From Pseudomonas fluorescens NCIMB 11764 (GTDB lineage: Bacteria; Pseudomonadota; Gammaproteobacteria; Pseudomonadales; Pseudomonadaceae), in assembly GCF_000293885.2 (NCBI RefSeq), contig NZ_CP010945.1, forward strand, positions 4,546,001-4,610,000: 64,000 nucleotides of DNA, in the 5' to 3' direction. A program made the translations under genes and the position numbers. Numbering within the stretch: position 1 is the stretch's first letter; every line of letters starts with the position of its first letter. The notes under the pieces were generated by a model. It worked only from the letters and a program-made list of their open reading frames with translations, had not been told where the DNA came from and searched no databases. Shown here piece by piece: positions 14,956 to 24,265 of the stretch.

Positions 14956-17900
14956 ATGCCTCACCTGCGCAATGCAACACAAGTCAGTTCTGCGTCGCCG
15001 AAATTTCCATCTGCCAATGACGCAACGGTGAAAACACCAATCTCCACCGCGCTTCTGCTAGCCGGGAATAGTTCTCGGGTCATGGACAACCTCAATTTCT
15101 CTTCCGCAGCGCCCACTGCATCGAACGCAGACATTCCGCCACCGGTACTCGCGCGCGGTACATTCAGTTCATCTGCGGGGGCTTTTCTTGATCAGATCGA
15201 TCTTGAGTGCCAGTGGTCCTTACTCAAAAACCAGCTGATGACGAAAACGCTTTCCGAGCAGGAAGCATTGGCGGTCCTGAGCAGCGGGATCTTGCAAACA
15301 GAAACTGGCAAAGCCATTGCCGGACTGTTTGCTGACGCGATGTTGCGTTCGGTCCGGCCACTTGGTTCGCTGGATGACGTGCGACTGAAAGAAATTATCG
15401 ACGTGCTGTGCCACTTGCCACCCGACAAATGGCAGGCCGCTTTGGGCGAAAACGTAAGGTTTCCGAGTGGACAGAAAACCGAAGGAGAGACGGGATTCAT
15501 CCAGTCACAGCTGGATCGCTCGAGTGAACTGCGGGACGAGCGGATTGCGAACGAAGAGATGCTTGCGGATGTTCACTGGGAAACCCTGAAAAATCTCACG
15601 GCACAGGGCCGGCAGTACATTCGCTCAAGCGATGGCGCACTCGACAGTGCGCTGATGATGCTGGAAGACGCGTCAGACCTGCGGCCTCCTCCATGGGATG
15701 TACATGCTCAGCTGGAAGCGTTTATCCGCCATCTCGAAAAGGGGGATGTAAAGCGAATACGTTGGACGGAGCACTATGTGACAGAGGTCAAAGCCCTGCG
15801 CGATCAAGTCAAACCCGGCGATGATGCAGAGCTGACCTGGCTGGAGTGGCTGGTCGGCCCCAGTTGGTTGGAAGGTGTGTTCGGACGCCCGATTTCGTTT
15901 TCAGCGTTGATGAACTCAACACACACGTCGGTAACGCCTCCCTTGTCTAATGACGGCTCGGATGGGTTGCTGAAGAGCCTGCAGAGCTTTGAGCGCAGCG
16001 CAGACTTCTACTCCAGCGTCACCGGAAACGGCCCGCGTGTTCCCGACAGCTTGGTCGGCAAACTTTTATATGTCTGCAATGCGCTGGACATCTTTAACGC
16101 TTTAAGACTGGACAGTAGCCATATTTCAACCAGCCGGCCCACCTTTGACGCCGTGAAGTTGGGCAGTACCCCTGTAACAGATCGGCCCGCTGCGAAGCCA
16201 GACAGTGGTGCCTGGAAAAATGGCGCGTCCGACTTTTCCAGATCGCCGCTCGAGCCAGGTCCGGAACGACCGCCGGCCATCGCGCAGCTCGGACGGCTAG
16301 CGGCACAAGTGGACGAAATTCTGGATCAGTTCGCCCGAAAAGCAATGCCTTGGGGCAGTGCTTATGCCGATGAACAGATCGAGATGGAAGCCATGCTTGA
16401 ACCTCTCCGGGTTTACCAGCCTACAACCGAAACCTTGAATGATCAGCCCGCGGGTTCGCCCGGCCCCTTCCTGTCCGAAATGCAAGTTGTCGGGGGGCAA
16501 ATGGCGAGCTGGCTCGGCCGAATGAGCAGCAGTTTAATCAGCACGGGAGTTGCGGTTCTCGGTCAAACGGGTGACTTGATAGAGCGAAATCCAGGTCGGG
16601 CTACGGGCGTGTTTGCTGCATACGTGGCGATCAGTAACTTCTACGCAAGTTGGTCACTACCTGAACCAGAACAGGCGATTGATCCTTTACAGGGGGTTGA
16701 ACTCGATCCGGGTGCTGTGCCGAATGAAGAAGCGGTGTTTGATGAATATGTTGTCGAAGGTGTAGAGGATCTATTTGGGGATCTGCCGGAATTCGCAAAT
16801 GAAGTAAAAAAATGGATCAGCGAGTCCGACTACCCTGATCCCGCCGACGATCCACAACTGGTCGAGAACCTTGAGGCACTTTTGCAGCGGCCTGTACCTG
16901 GCAACCAAAATGTGACCTATCAGGATTACCTCAATGAAGTCACTGTGTTGGCGGCATTAGATGCAAATGTTGAGTTTGAGGCCGATCCGGATAATGGATC
17001 AACGACCGAGGCCGCCGTTACTGCTGATGCCGCTCCATTAATGGGCGATATGCCGATAAATGTTCGTAAGAGACGCAGTTTGGGGATGAGTTCCGAAATG
17101 CAGACCTCAGAAAGCGGCGTAACTGCGCATGCGTCTGCACACTGGCTCATTCAGGCGGGACAGCGCGCATTAGACGCCGAGATTGCCATAAAGCCGGGTG
17201 AGGAAATCGCACCCGGTGTCACGATCAGTCAGGCGGCAGATTTATTTATCAAGGATTATGTCGAACTGCAGTTAGTATTGGACCCGTCTTTGTTTATTTT
17301 GTCATCTGTACAGCAGGTCGTCGTCGACTCGGATTTGCCTCCTGATTTGAAATCGAAAGTAAATCAACAAACAAAGTTCAGAGTTGACTACGACACGCCA
17401 CGTCCGCTGGCGAGCAAGGGTAACTATTATCAAAAAGTAGCCCGCAGATATAAGATGTTCAGCTTGGCCGAATTGATGATGGGGCGACACGAGAAAGAAG
17501 CGCAATCACGCGAAGAGATGAAAATTAATTGGCCTTCTGGATTTACAGAAGGTTTCAAAAATGCCGTGAGGAAAAGTAACCTCTGGGAAGACTATAAAAG
17601 CCGTTCGGAAAAAGTTTTGTCTCAGCCAAAGTCTTTCGAGTTATGGAAGGCGAATCTTAAATACAAGTTGCAGCAGGTCGTCAGCGACTGTCTCGAAGGT
17701 GCGCACATCTCAGTGCAAGGTAAAGAAGTCGCCAATCAGTATGTGCGCGGAGAAATCCCGATAAGGCCCATCGCTATAAAGCACGGTAAATACAGCGATA
17801 TGCTTCCTGTTTCGAACGCTGTTTTTTTGTCCAAGGGGAGAGGCCCAGAGGGATTGTTTGTTTTCCTGAGTGGGAATGAAACGGTGATCGAGAGTCCTGC

Positions 17901-19296
17901 TGAACTGTTTGAAAAGGACGGAAAATCAATAGAGGAATTTCCGGAGTTAAGAAGTGAACTGTCAAAACGAATCCCCCTGAAAAACTTGTTGTCCCGTGAT
18001 GATGATGATTTTCAGCACAGTCAAGGGCGATTTGTCTGGGGGTGGAATCCCTTGAATATGTACAGCGATTATAAATGGCCTTATACGCCAATTATATTTG
18101 GCCGAAAGGACGGCGCCACCCGTTATGAGGACGAACACGATGCCTTTAAAGAATTGTTCAAGGAAGTGGTTGATAAAGCCAAATCTGATATGGATACGAT
18201 GACTTCAACATTGGAAGAGCGGACAGTCGATAAATTGCTGGGTATTTTGGCGGATGCATTGGCTGGTTTTACCATCATATTGGCGATGCCAGGAGCTCCG
18301 GTCGCAGGTATTGCCTTTATGATGGGTGCTAGCGCCTCTGGGGCTCAATACGTGCGGGGGGCGGTAAATGATGACCCTCTGGAAGCAAGTCGACATAAAG
18401 CCAATGCAATAAAGGGAATGATTGGCCAAGTCGCTGGACCGTATATCGGTAAAGTACTGGGGAAAATATTCTCCAGGGTGGTGGACTCCCGTATTGCTGG
18501 GAAAATTGGTGAGCGCTTGAAGTTTGACAAGGTTTTCCCTAAAGAGCTTTCCAGGCACTTTCCAAAATATGGGCACCCGTCTTCACCGCTCTCGGCCAAT
18601 GCTAAAAAAATAGAAAAATGGATTGCTCCCAGAGTCAGGAATCCGTGGATTATTCAGGACAAGGTAAATCGAAAGTTAACCAGTAATGTGGTTGTAGGTC
18701 GATTGAAGTCGTTGGGCAAAGGACCTGAGGTTGCACAAAGACTGATGGACCGTTCGCGTGTCTTGTATTTTGCCGGCCCTAAAGAAGGCTATGTGTATAG
18801 AGGATTTACCATGCGCGGAGACATGCGGTCGCCCCACGAGGTATTTGCCAAAGGCTTCAAGAGTGGAAACAATTCAGGGGTGAAAACATCAGGTTATTAC
18901 GACAGCAATGGTATGGGTGCCTATCACCAGGGAGGAAAGCAAGGGGGGTATACCTATCTGATTGATGGCAGAACCAAGAGTGGGAGTGATGTTGTAAGAA
19001 ATGATAATTGGAAAGCTGGCTCTCAATCACGGTTGGGTTCAAATCCGTATCAAGTCACTTATGAGAATAATATTCCGGGATCGAAGATACTAGGTGCCTA
19101 CGATCGTGCTGGAAAATTCATACCCAATCCGAGCGCGCTGGATCGCGCCATCTTAAAAAGCATACCCAATCCCTTTGCGGAGTCGGTTCCTTTTCCGATA
19201 AAAAAACCTGTTCAAGATAACAACTCCAAACCTGCACAGATCAACTCCCCACACATGGAAAAAGAAGTTAAACAAAACAGTACAGCTCAAAGCTGA
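14956..19296 (+). CDS. Large toxin-like protein with C-terminal ADP-ribosyltransferase-like domain
   Basis: A 1446-residue protein. No classical signal peptide is seen. Residues 1-700 are not recognised apart from a hydrophobic stretch at about 548-565. RKRR at 704-707 is a furin-like site. Residues about 800-1080 resemble the helical translocation-like region of large Pseudomonas toxins annotated as DUF6543/dermonecrotic (recalled, not searched). A strongly hydrophobic Gly/Ala-rich segment lies at about 1095-1130. Residues 1279-1380 look like a pertussis/cholera-toxin-type ADP-ribosyltransferase: YVYRGFTMRGDMRSPHEVF, GF, NN, TS, the strand YTYLIDGR and NNIPGSKILGAY. The second half is visibly AT-richer than its neighbours. 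No immunity gene follows, which fits an anti-eukaryote toxin. The start at 14956 has GGAA upstream; 15082 is possible. Confidence 0.88.
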   Translation: MPHLRNATQVSSASPKFPSANDATVKTPISTALLLAGNSSRVMDNLNFSSAAPTASNADIPPPVLARGTFSSSAGAFLDQIDLECQWSLLKNQLMTKTLSEQEALAVLSSGILQTETGKAIAGLFADAMLRSVRPLGSLDDVRLKEIIDVLCHLPPDKWQAALGENVRFPSGQKTEGETGFIQSQLDRSSELRDERIANEEMLADVHWETLKNLTAQGRQYIRSSDGALDSALMMLEDASDLRPPPWDVHAQLEAFIRHLEKGDVKRIRWTEHYVTEVKALRDQVKPGDDAELTWLEWLVGPSWLEGVFGRPISFSALMNSTHTSVTPPLSNDGSDGLLKSLQSFERSADFYSSVTGNGPRVPDSLVGKLLYVCNALDIFNALRLDSSHISTSRPTFDAVKLGSTPVTDRPAAKPDSGAWKNGASDFSRSPLEPGPERPPAIAQLGRLAAQVDEILDQFARKAMPWGSAYADEQIEMEAMLEPLRVYQPTTETLNDQPAGSPGPFLSEMQVVGGQMASWLGRMSSSLISTGVAVLGQTGDLIERNPGRATGVFAAYVAISNFYASWSLPEPEQAIDPLQGVELDPGAVPNEEAVFDEYVVEGVEDLFGDLPEFANEVKKWISESDYPDPADDPQLVENLEALLQRPVPGNQNVTYQDYLNEVTVLAALDANVEFEADPDNGSTTEAAVTADAAPLMGDMPINVRKRRSLGMSSEMQTSESGVTAHASAHWLIQAGQRALDAEIAIKPGEEIAPGVTISQAADLFIKDYVELQLVLDPSLFILSSVQQVVVDSDLPPDLKSKVNQQTKFRVDYDTPRPLASKGNYYQKVARRYKMFSLAELMMGRHEKEAQSREEMKINWPSGFTEGFKNAVRKSNLWEDYKSRSEKVLSQPKSFELWKANLKYKLQQVVSDCLEGAHISVQGKEVANQYVRGEIPIRPIAIKHGKYSDMLPVSNAVFLSKGRGPEGLFVFLSGNETVIESPAELFEKDGKSIEEFPELRSELSKRIPLKNLLSRDDDDFQHSQGRFVWGWNPLNMYSDYKWPYTPIIFGRKDGATRYEDEHDAFKELFKEVVDKAKSDMDTMTSTLEERTVDKLLGILADALAGFTIILAMPGAPVAGIAFMMGASASGAQYVRGAVNDDPLEASRHKANAIKGMIGQVAGPYIGKVLGKIFSRVVDSRIAGKIGERLKFDKVFPKELSRHFPKYGHPSSPLSANAKKIEKWIAPRVRNPWIIQDKVNRKLTSNVVVGRLKSLGKGPEVAQRLMDRSRVLYFAGPKEGYVYRGFTMRGDMRSPHEVFAKGFKSGNNSGVKTSGYYDSNGMGAYHQGGKQGGYTYLIDGRTKSGSDVVRNDNWKAGSQSRLGSNPYQVTYENNIPGSKILGAYDRAGKFIPNPSALDRAILKSIPNPFAESVPFPIKKPVQDNNSKPAQINSPHMEKEVKQNSTAQS

Positions 19297-19392
19297 CCGG
19301 GTGCTGCGCATTCTCACTGTTGATTGGATTGTGCAGCGCGCAAACTCATCCGGCCCGCCCATCCAGTGACTACGCTTGCAGGAGATGACTCG

Positions 19393-21543
19393 ATGAGCAC
19401 TCCCATGCAACCGCTGCTTCAATACTTCAAGGCAATACTCAACCCTGGTCCGGGGGTAGTGCTGTTTGCCTTGAGAACCATCGCGGCCGGGCTGTTGACG
19501 CTGTACCTGGCGTTTCTGTTCGACCTCGACCAGCCCAAGTGGTCGATCATGGCCGTGGTCATCGTCAGCCAGCCATTGGCCGGGATGGCGTTGGCCCGCA
19601 GCTTCGGCCAGGTCATCGGCACGACCCTGGGCGCGATGGTGGCCGTGGTGATCATGGGGATCTTCCCCCAGGCGCCGCTGCCTTTTCTCATTACGCTGTC
19701 CCTGTGGCTGGCGCTGTGTACCGCCGGTGGCACCTTGTTGCGCTACACCAGTTCCCAGGCCTTTGTACTCAGCGGTTATACCGCGGTGGTGGTGGGACTC
19801 CTGGCGGTCCCTGATCAGGACGGCACCTTCCTGCTCGCCGTGACCCGCGTGACCGAAACGTTGCTCGCGGTGGCCTGCGTGTGTGTCGTCAGCCTTCTGA
19901 CTGCGCGCCCGGAGGCCGTGGCCAAGGATTACTTTGCCAGGATCGATCAGGTGATCAAACTGCTGGCGACCCATGCCAGTGCTGCCATTCGTACCGAGGA
20001 AAGCGAGGCCGATTTCCATCTTCGGCAAATGCAGCTGCTCGGTCAGATCAGCGCACTGGAAGGGGTACGGCGGCATCTGTATTACGATGCGCCGCGTTTG
20101 CGCAGTGCCGATGACCTGGTGCAATTGCTCGGCAACCAATTGGTGCTGCTGACCGCTCGGCTCACCGCGTTGCGCCATCAGAGGCAGTTATTGCTCGAGC
20201 GTCTGGAAGGCGAGATTCCCCAGGAGGTTCAGCGTTTGCTCGCCGAAGAAGTGTTGTTCCTCGATCAACTGGCGCAGTTGGGGCGCGCGATGCCTAATGA
20301 GCAACGGCGCCAATTCGCAGCGTTGCAGAAGCGCTTCGATGATCTGGCCTACCGTTCGGAGCAACTCATCGAGCCGTTTTCGGCGACCTTGCGTTCGCTG
20401 TCGTGGTCATTGCGCTGGGAACAGGCGCGTCTGTTGCAGCAGTTTGAAACGATTCTGGAACTGAGCGATGCGATCCAGAGCGGGCGCAAAGCCAGCAGCC
20501 TCTATCGCGGGCAGAAGAACCCGCTGCACATGGACTACACGCTGGCGGCGACGAACGCGATCCGCGCCTTTTGCGCACTGATGGTGGCCGGTCTGATCTG
20601 GATCGAAACCGGTTGGGACGGCGCACGGGGCGGCATGATCGTTGCCGGGATTCTCTGCTCGCTGATGGCCACGTTTCCGCGTCCTCTGCTGGCCGCCCAG
20701 AGTTTTGCCCGGGGCCTGGGACTGGCGCTGGTGGTGTCGGCATTTCTGCAATTTTCGCTGGTGCCGATGATCAGCAGTTTCGAGCTGTTGGCGCTGTTAC
20801 TGGCGCCCTTGCTGTATGCCGTCGCAGTGGGATTGTCCAGCCCGCCCACCACGGGGACGGGGATTGGGCTCGGGTTGTCGACCTTTCTGTTACTGGGCCC
20901 GCAGAACACGGGGCTGGGGCAAAACACCGCGACCCAGTGGTTCGAATTTGCCGGCTCGTATGTCTGCGCCGCCGCGTTGGCGTTGAGTGTGTATGCCTTG
21001 ATCTTTCCGTTCAGGCCTGTACTGCGCATTCGCCGGCTGCACCAGGAGAATTGCGAGCAGGTCTACGCCTTGCTGAAAATTCCGCCCACGGATCAAAACC
21101 AGTTTGCCTTCGAGAGTCGCATGGTCGACCGCCTGACCATGATGCTGGGGCTGTTGCCGTCCATCCAGGACAAGCCAGCGCGTGACTTGTTCGATGTCAG
21201 CCTCGGTTGCATGGCGCTGGGCATTGCGTTGAACCAGCTCAGGCAACAGGGGCAGGACAACGCGTTACTGAGCCCGGAAGTGCAAAACCGCCTGTTCGCT
21301 ACGGTTAGGGAAACCGGGCGACTGGTCGCCGGCCGGGCCGACGTTGAAGTGGATCGCGTGCTCGATAGCCTGCATGCCCTGGGCGATGAACTGGATGCGC
21401 TGCATTCCGGCGTCCATGAGCATTTGTGGTCGGTGTTTCGCATGCGCGTGGCGTTATTGATCGTGGTGTCGTTCCTGGAGCGTCACCGTGGCCACTTTGA
21501 ACCCGCAACGCCCACAGCAGGAGTACCTGTCCTTGCCGATTGA
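19393..21543 (+). CDS. FUSC/AaeB-family membrane transporter
   Basis: A 716-residue inner-membrane protein with the duplicated layout of FUSC/AaeB exporters: an N-terminal block of about six helices (residues 20-170), a long cytoplasmic helical region (170-390), a second helical block (390-560) and a cytoplasmic tail. AaeB-type proteins export aromatic carboxylic acids or similar compounds with a membrane fusion partner. The ATG at 19393 has GGAG eight bases upstream. The 3' end overlaps the DUF1656 gene, and an AaeA-like fusion protein follows, so all three form one exporter operon. The substrate is unknown, and no regulator gene adjoins. Confidence 0.92.
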   Translation: MSTPMQPLLQYFKAILNPGPGVVLFALRTIAAGLLTLYLAFLFDLDQPKWSIMAVVIVSQPLAGMALARSFGQVIGTTLGAMVAVVIMGIFPQAPLPFLITLSLWLALCTAGGTLLRYTSSQAFVLSGYTAVVVGLLAVPDQDGTFLLAVTRVTETLLAVACVCVVSLLTARPEAVAKDYFARIDQVIKLLATHASAAIRTEESEADFHLRQMQLLGQISALEGVRRHLYYDAPRLRSADDLVQLLGNQLVLLTARLTALRHQRQLLLERLEGEIPQEVQRLLAEEVLFLDQLAQLGRAMPNEQRRQFAALQKRFDDLAYRSEQLIEPFSATLRSLSWSLRWEQARLLQQFETILELSDAIQSGRKASSLYRGQKNPLHMDYTLAATNAIRAFCALMVAGLIWIETGWDGARGGMIVAGILCSLMATFPRPLLAAQSFARGLGLALVVSAFLQFSLVPMISSFELLALLLAPLLYAVAVGLSSPPTTGTGIGLGLSTFLLLGPQNTGLGQNTATQWFEFAGSYVCAAALALSVYALIFPFRPVLRIRRLHQENCEQVYALLKIPPTDQNQFAFESRMVDRLTMMLGLLPSIQDKPARDLFDVSLGCMALGIALNQLRQQGQDNALLSPEVQNRLFATVRETGRLVAGRADVEVDRVLDSLHALGDELDALHSGVHEHLWSVFRMRVALLIVVSFLERHRGHFEPATPTAGVPVLAD

Positions 21544-21733
21544 TATGGAAATAGGCGGTGTCTACCTGCCGCCGATTGCTCAGGCGCTGCTGCTGGGCTT
21601 GCCGATTTATCTGTTGCTGGACTGGATTTTGCGGCGCCTCGGCGTGTTGCAGTTCGTGTGGCATGAAGCCTTGTTCGAGGGCGCGCTGTACGCCTGCGTG
21701 TGTGCCACGTTGATTCTGCTGATGGGAGCCTGA
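21488..21733 (+). CDS. DUF1656 small membrane protein (AaeX-like)
   Basis: An 81-residue protein with two predicted membrane helices (about residues 25-45 and 60-80). Motifs such as DMEIGGVYLPP and the position between an AaeB-like and an AaeA-like gene identify it as DUF1656/AaeX, a small accessory of FUSC exporters. The GTG at 21488 is supported by GGAG seven bases upstream and lies inside the end of the transporter gene, so translation is coupled. An ATG at 21545 is possible but lacks a ribosome binding site. Confidence 0.88.
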   Translation: MATLNPQRPQQEYLSLPIDMEIGGVYLPPIAQALLLGLPIYLLLDWILRRLGVLQFVWHEALFEGALYACVCATLILLMGA

Positions 21734-21737
21734 TGCA

Positions 21738-22703
21738 GTGAAGAAAATCCTCGCCCGACTCACGACAGTGGCCGTGGTCGTGCTGGCCTTTGTGCTTGGC
21801 TGGTTCGCCTGGGAACATTACACCCGTGCCCCCTGGACCCGGGATGCCCGGGTGCGTGCCGATGTGGTGACCTTGTCCGCCGATGTCGCGGGGCGCATCG
21901 TCAACCTTGGCGTGCAGGATAACCAGCATGTGGAGAAGGGCCAGTTGCTGCTGGAAATCGATCCCTCGCGCTACATCCTGGCCGTGGAGCATGCGAAGCG
22001 GTCGGTGGAAGTGGCGAAGGCCGCGCTGGGGCAATCCGAAGCGACCATCGTGGCCAGCCAGGCGCTGCTCAAGCAGCGTCAGAGTGAGGAACGCCGTCGC
22101 CGTACACTCAAGGAGCGCGCGGCGATTTCCGGTGAAGAGTGGGAAAAATCCAGCACCGATGTCTCGGTGGCCCAGGCCGATTTGATGCGCAACCAGGCTA
22201 ACCTGGGTTTTGCCCAGGCCAATGTGCATCTGGCCATCGCCGCATTGGCCGAGGCTGAGCACGACCTGGAGCGCACGCGGGTCGAATCGCCGGTCAGTGG
22301 CTACGTCACCAATCTGCTGACCCGACAGGGCGACTATGCGACCGCGGGTGGTCCGTTGGTGGCGCTGGTGGACAGCGATTCCTTTTACATCAGCGGCTAT
22401 TTTGAAGAAACCAAACTGCCGCGAATCGGGGAGGGCGACCGGGTCGACATTGAATTGATGAGTGGCGAACGTTTTGGCGGCACCGTGCAAAGCATCGCTT
22501 TCGCCATTGCCGACCGGGAAAACCTGCCCGGCGGCCGTTTGCTGGCCAACATCAATCCCAGTTACACCTGGGTCAAACTGGCACAGCGGGTGCCGGTGCG
22601 GATCAAGATCGACGCCGACTATGCCGGCAAGGACAAACTGCGGGCGGGGACGACGGCGACAGTGACCATCCAGGAAAGCCACAATGCTCAAGATCACCGT
22701 TAA
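21738..22703 (+). CDS. HlyD/AaeA-type membrane fusion protein
   Basis: A 321-residue periplasmic adaptor: one N-terminal membrane helix (residues 5-27), a split biotinyl-lipoyl domain (VTLSADVAGRIVNLGV and VESPVSGYVTNLLTRQGDY), a helical hairpin between the halves, and a C-terminal beta-barrel. This is the AaeA/EmrA class that links an inner-membrane exporter to an outer-membrane channel. It starts with GTG four bases after the DUF1656 stop, with GGGAG upstream. No outer-membrane gene belongs to this operon; the oprN-like gene that follows is on the other strand with its own efflux system. Confidence 0.92.
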   Translation: MKKILARLTTVAVVVLAFVLGWFAWEHYTRAPWTRDARVRADVVTLSADVAGRIVNLGVQDNQHVEKGQLLLEIDPSRYILAVEHAKRSVEVAKAALGQSEATIVASQALLKQRQSEERRRRTLKERAAISGEEWEKSSTDVSVAQADLMRNQANLGFAQANVHLAIAALAEAEHDLERTRVESPVSGYVTNLLTRQGDYATAGGPLVALVDSDSFYISGYFEETKLPRIGEGDRVDIELMSGERFGGTVQSIAFAIADRENLPGGRLLANINPSYTWVKLAQRVPVRIKIDADYAGKDKLRAGTTATVTIQESHNAQDHR

Positions 22704-22704
22704 T

Positions 22705-22750
22705 CCCCTGTGGGAGCGAGACTGGCTTGCCGGCCTCGCTCCCACAGGGG
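22705..22750. repeat. REP-like palindrome after the exporter operon
   Basis: Perfect 15-base arms, 22705-22719 and 22736-22750, read CCCCTGTGGGAGCGA and its complement around a 16-base centre containing GGCTTGCCGGCC. It lies two bases after the fusion protein stop. The sequence is of the GTGGGAGCGGGCTTGCC kind common between genes of fluorescent pseudomonads. No T-run follows, so RNA stabilisation or a repeat element is likelier than termination. Confidence 0.75.
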
Positions 22751-22770
22751 AATGCAACATAACTGCAGAC

Positions 22771-22812
22771 AAAAAAAAGCCCCGCGACCGAATGAGGCGC
22801 GGGGCAAAAAAA
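22771..22812. terminator. Bidirectional Rho-independent terminator
   Basis: Stem GCCCCGCG (22779-22786) pairs with CGCGGGGC (22798-22805). Eight A bases precede and seven follow it, so each strand has a hairpin followed by a U-run. It sits between the convergent exporter operon and the oprN end of the mexEF-oprN operon and can serve both. Confidence 0.85.
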
Positions 22813-22843
22813 GGGTTGGTTGCGGCCAACCAAAAGAGCTCTG

Positions 22844-24265
22844 TTACTGGCTGGCGACCGTCTCCGGTTGCCAGCCGCCGCCAAGGGCCTTGTAGATCGC
22901 GACAATGCCGCGATACAGATCGACTTCAGCCTGGGCCTGGGTATCTTCCGCCGCCAGACGTTCGCGTTGGGCATCAAGCAGGACGAGGAAGTCCGACGAC
23001 CCTTCGCGGTAGCGAATTTCTGCCAGGTCGGCGGCTGCGCGGCTGGATTCACTCTGACGAATCAGAGAAATCAGGCGTTGCTGGCGTTTGCCGTAATCGC
23101 TGAAGGCGTTTTCCGATTCTTCCAGCGCCAGCAGCACTTGTTGCTCGTAGGTCGCCAGAGCGCCTTCGGCCTCCGCGTCGGCACCGCGCAAGCGAGCTCG
23201 AACACTGCCCAGGTCAAACGCTGCCCAGGTGATGCTTGGGCCCAGTGCCCAGGCGTTGGCCGCCGAGGAACCGATCTGCGAACCACGCCCGGCGGTAAAG
23301 CCGAGGAAACCACTGAGACTGACCCGCGGGAACAGATCCGCCTTGGCCACACCGATACGGGCCGTGGCCGAAGCCAGTTTGCGTTCGGCGCTGAGAATAT
23401 CCGGACGACGCTGCAGCAGTTCGCCGGGATCACCGATCGGCAGCGCCTTGGCAATCGCTGGCAATTCTTTCGGACTCAGGTCCACCGTCAGCTTGTCCGG
23501 GCGCTCACCCAGCAACGTGGCGATGCGGTTTTTCTGCCGCACCTGTTCAGCCTGCAACTGCGGCACGCTGGCTTCGACGGCCGCCAGGCGAGCATCGGCG
23601 CGGACCACATCGAGCTGATCGCCGACGCCGGCATCACGCAGGCTTTCGGTGATCTTGCGCGACTCCTGCTGGTTGTTCAGGTTGGCCAGGGCAATCTTTT
23701 CCCGCAGTTGTGCGCCGCGCAGTTGACCGTAAGCATCCACCAATTCGGCAATCATGCTGACTTGCAGTTGGTACAGGTCGGCTTCGGCCGCTTGCTGTTC
23801 GGCGTCGCTGGATTCCAGGTTGCGCTGGATGCGACCGAACAGGTCCAGTTCCCAGGCCATGTCCAGACCCAGGTCATAGCGTTCGCTGTTGACCCGTTTG
23901 GTGGTCTGGCCCGGAATCTGACCTTTGCCCAGATCACTGCTGACGCGGCTGGTGATGGTCGGCATGGCGTCATTGCTGGCGTCATCGCGAATCGCCCGGG
24001 CCGCTTTCCAGCGCGCGAAGGCCACGCGCAAATCACGGTTGCCCTGCAGCGATTGCGTCACCAACTGGTTGAGGGTCGGGTCTTCGAACTGCTGCCACCA
24101 GATACCTTCGAAACGCGAGCGGTCGAAGTTCTTCTGGCCGGCAGCGCCATCGGTGGCGGTGGTGATGTTGGCCGGTTCAGTGGCTGGGGTCTTGTAGTCC
24201 GGGCCGACGGCACAGGCACTCAGGGCCAGTACCAGCAGGCTCGGCAGGAAGGCTTTCAGGCTCAT
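22844..24265 (-). CDS. oprN: OprN-like outer-membrane efflux channel
   Basis: A 473-residue outer-membrane lipoprotein of the NodT/OprM class. The signal peptide ends in a lipobox (LALSACAVGPDY) with lipidated Cys at about residue 18. Two repeats of long alpha-helical barrel hairpins follow (for example DLVRADARLA-type and RPDILSAERKLASATARIG regions). It should be the outer channel for MexEF. Its ATG overlaps the mexF stop (ATGA), and the operon ends at the terminator at 22771-22812. The name rests on gene order with mexE, mexF, mexT and mexS, as in P. aeruginosa. Confidence 0.92.
   Translation of the reverse strand: MSLKAFLPSLLVLALSACAVGPDYKTPATEPANITTATDGAAGQKNFDRSRFEGIWWQQFEDPTLNQLVTQSLQGNRDLRVAFARWKAARAIRDDASNDAMPTITSRVSSDLGKGQIPGQTTKRVNSERYDLGLDMAWELDLFGRIQRNLESSDAEQQAAEADLYQLQVSMIAELVDAYGQLRGAQLREKIALANLNNQQESRKITESLRDAGVGDQLDVVRADARLAAVEASVPQLQAEQVRQKNRIATLLGERPDKLTVDLSPKELPAIAKALPIGDPGELLQRRPDILSAERKLASATARIGVAKADLFPRVSLSGFLGFTAGRGSQIGSSAANAWALGPSITWAAFDLGSVRARLRGADAEAEGALATYEQQVLLALEESENAFSDYGKRQQRLISLIRQSESSRAAADLAEIRYREGSSDFLVLLDAQRERLAAEDTQAQAEVDLYRGIVAIYKALGGGWQPETVASQ

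Noticed and set aside
19324..21543. Upstream start of the FUSC transporter at 19324
   Set aside because: The ATG at 19393 has GGAG at proper spacing and leads directly into the first membrane helix; the extra 23 residues look like leader DNA.
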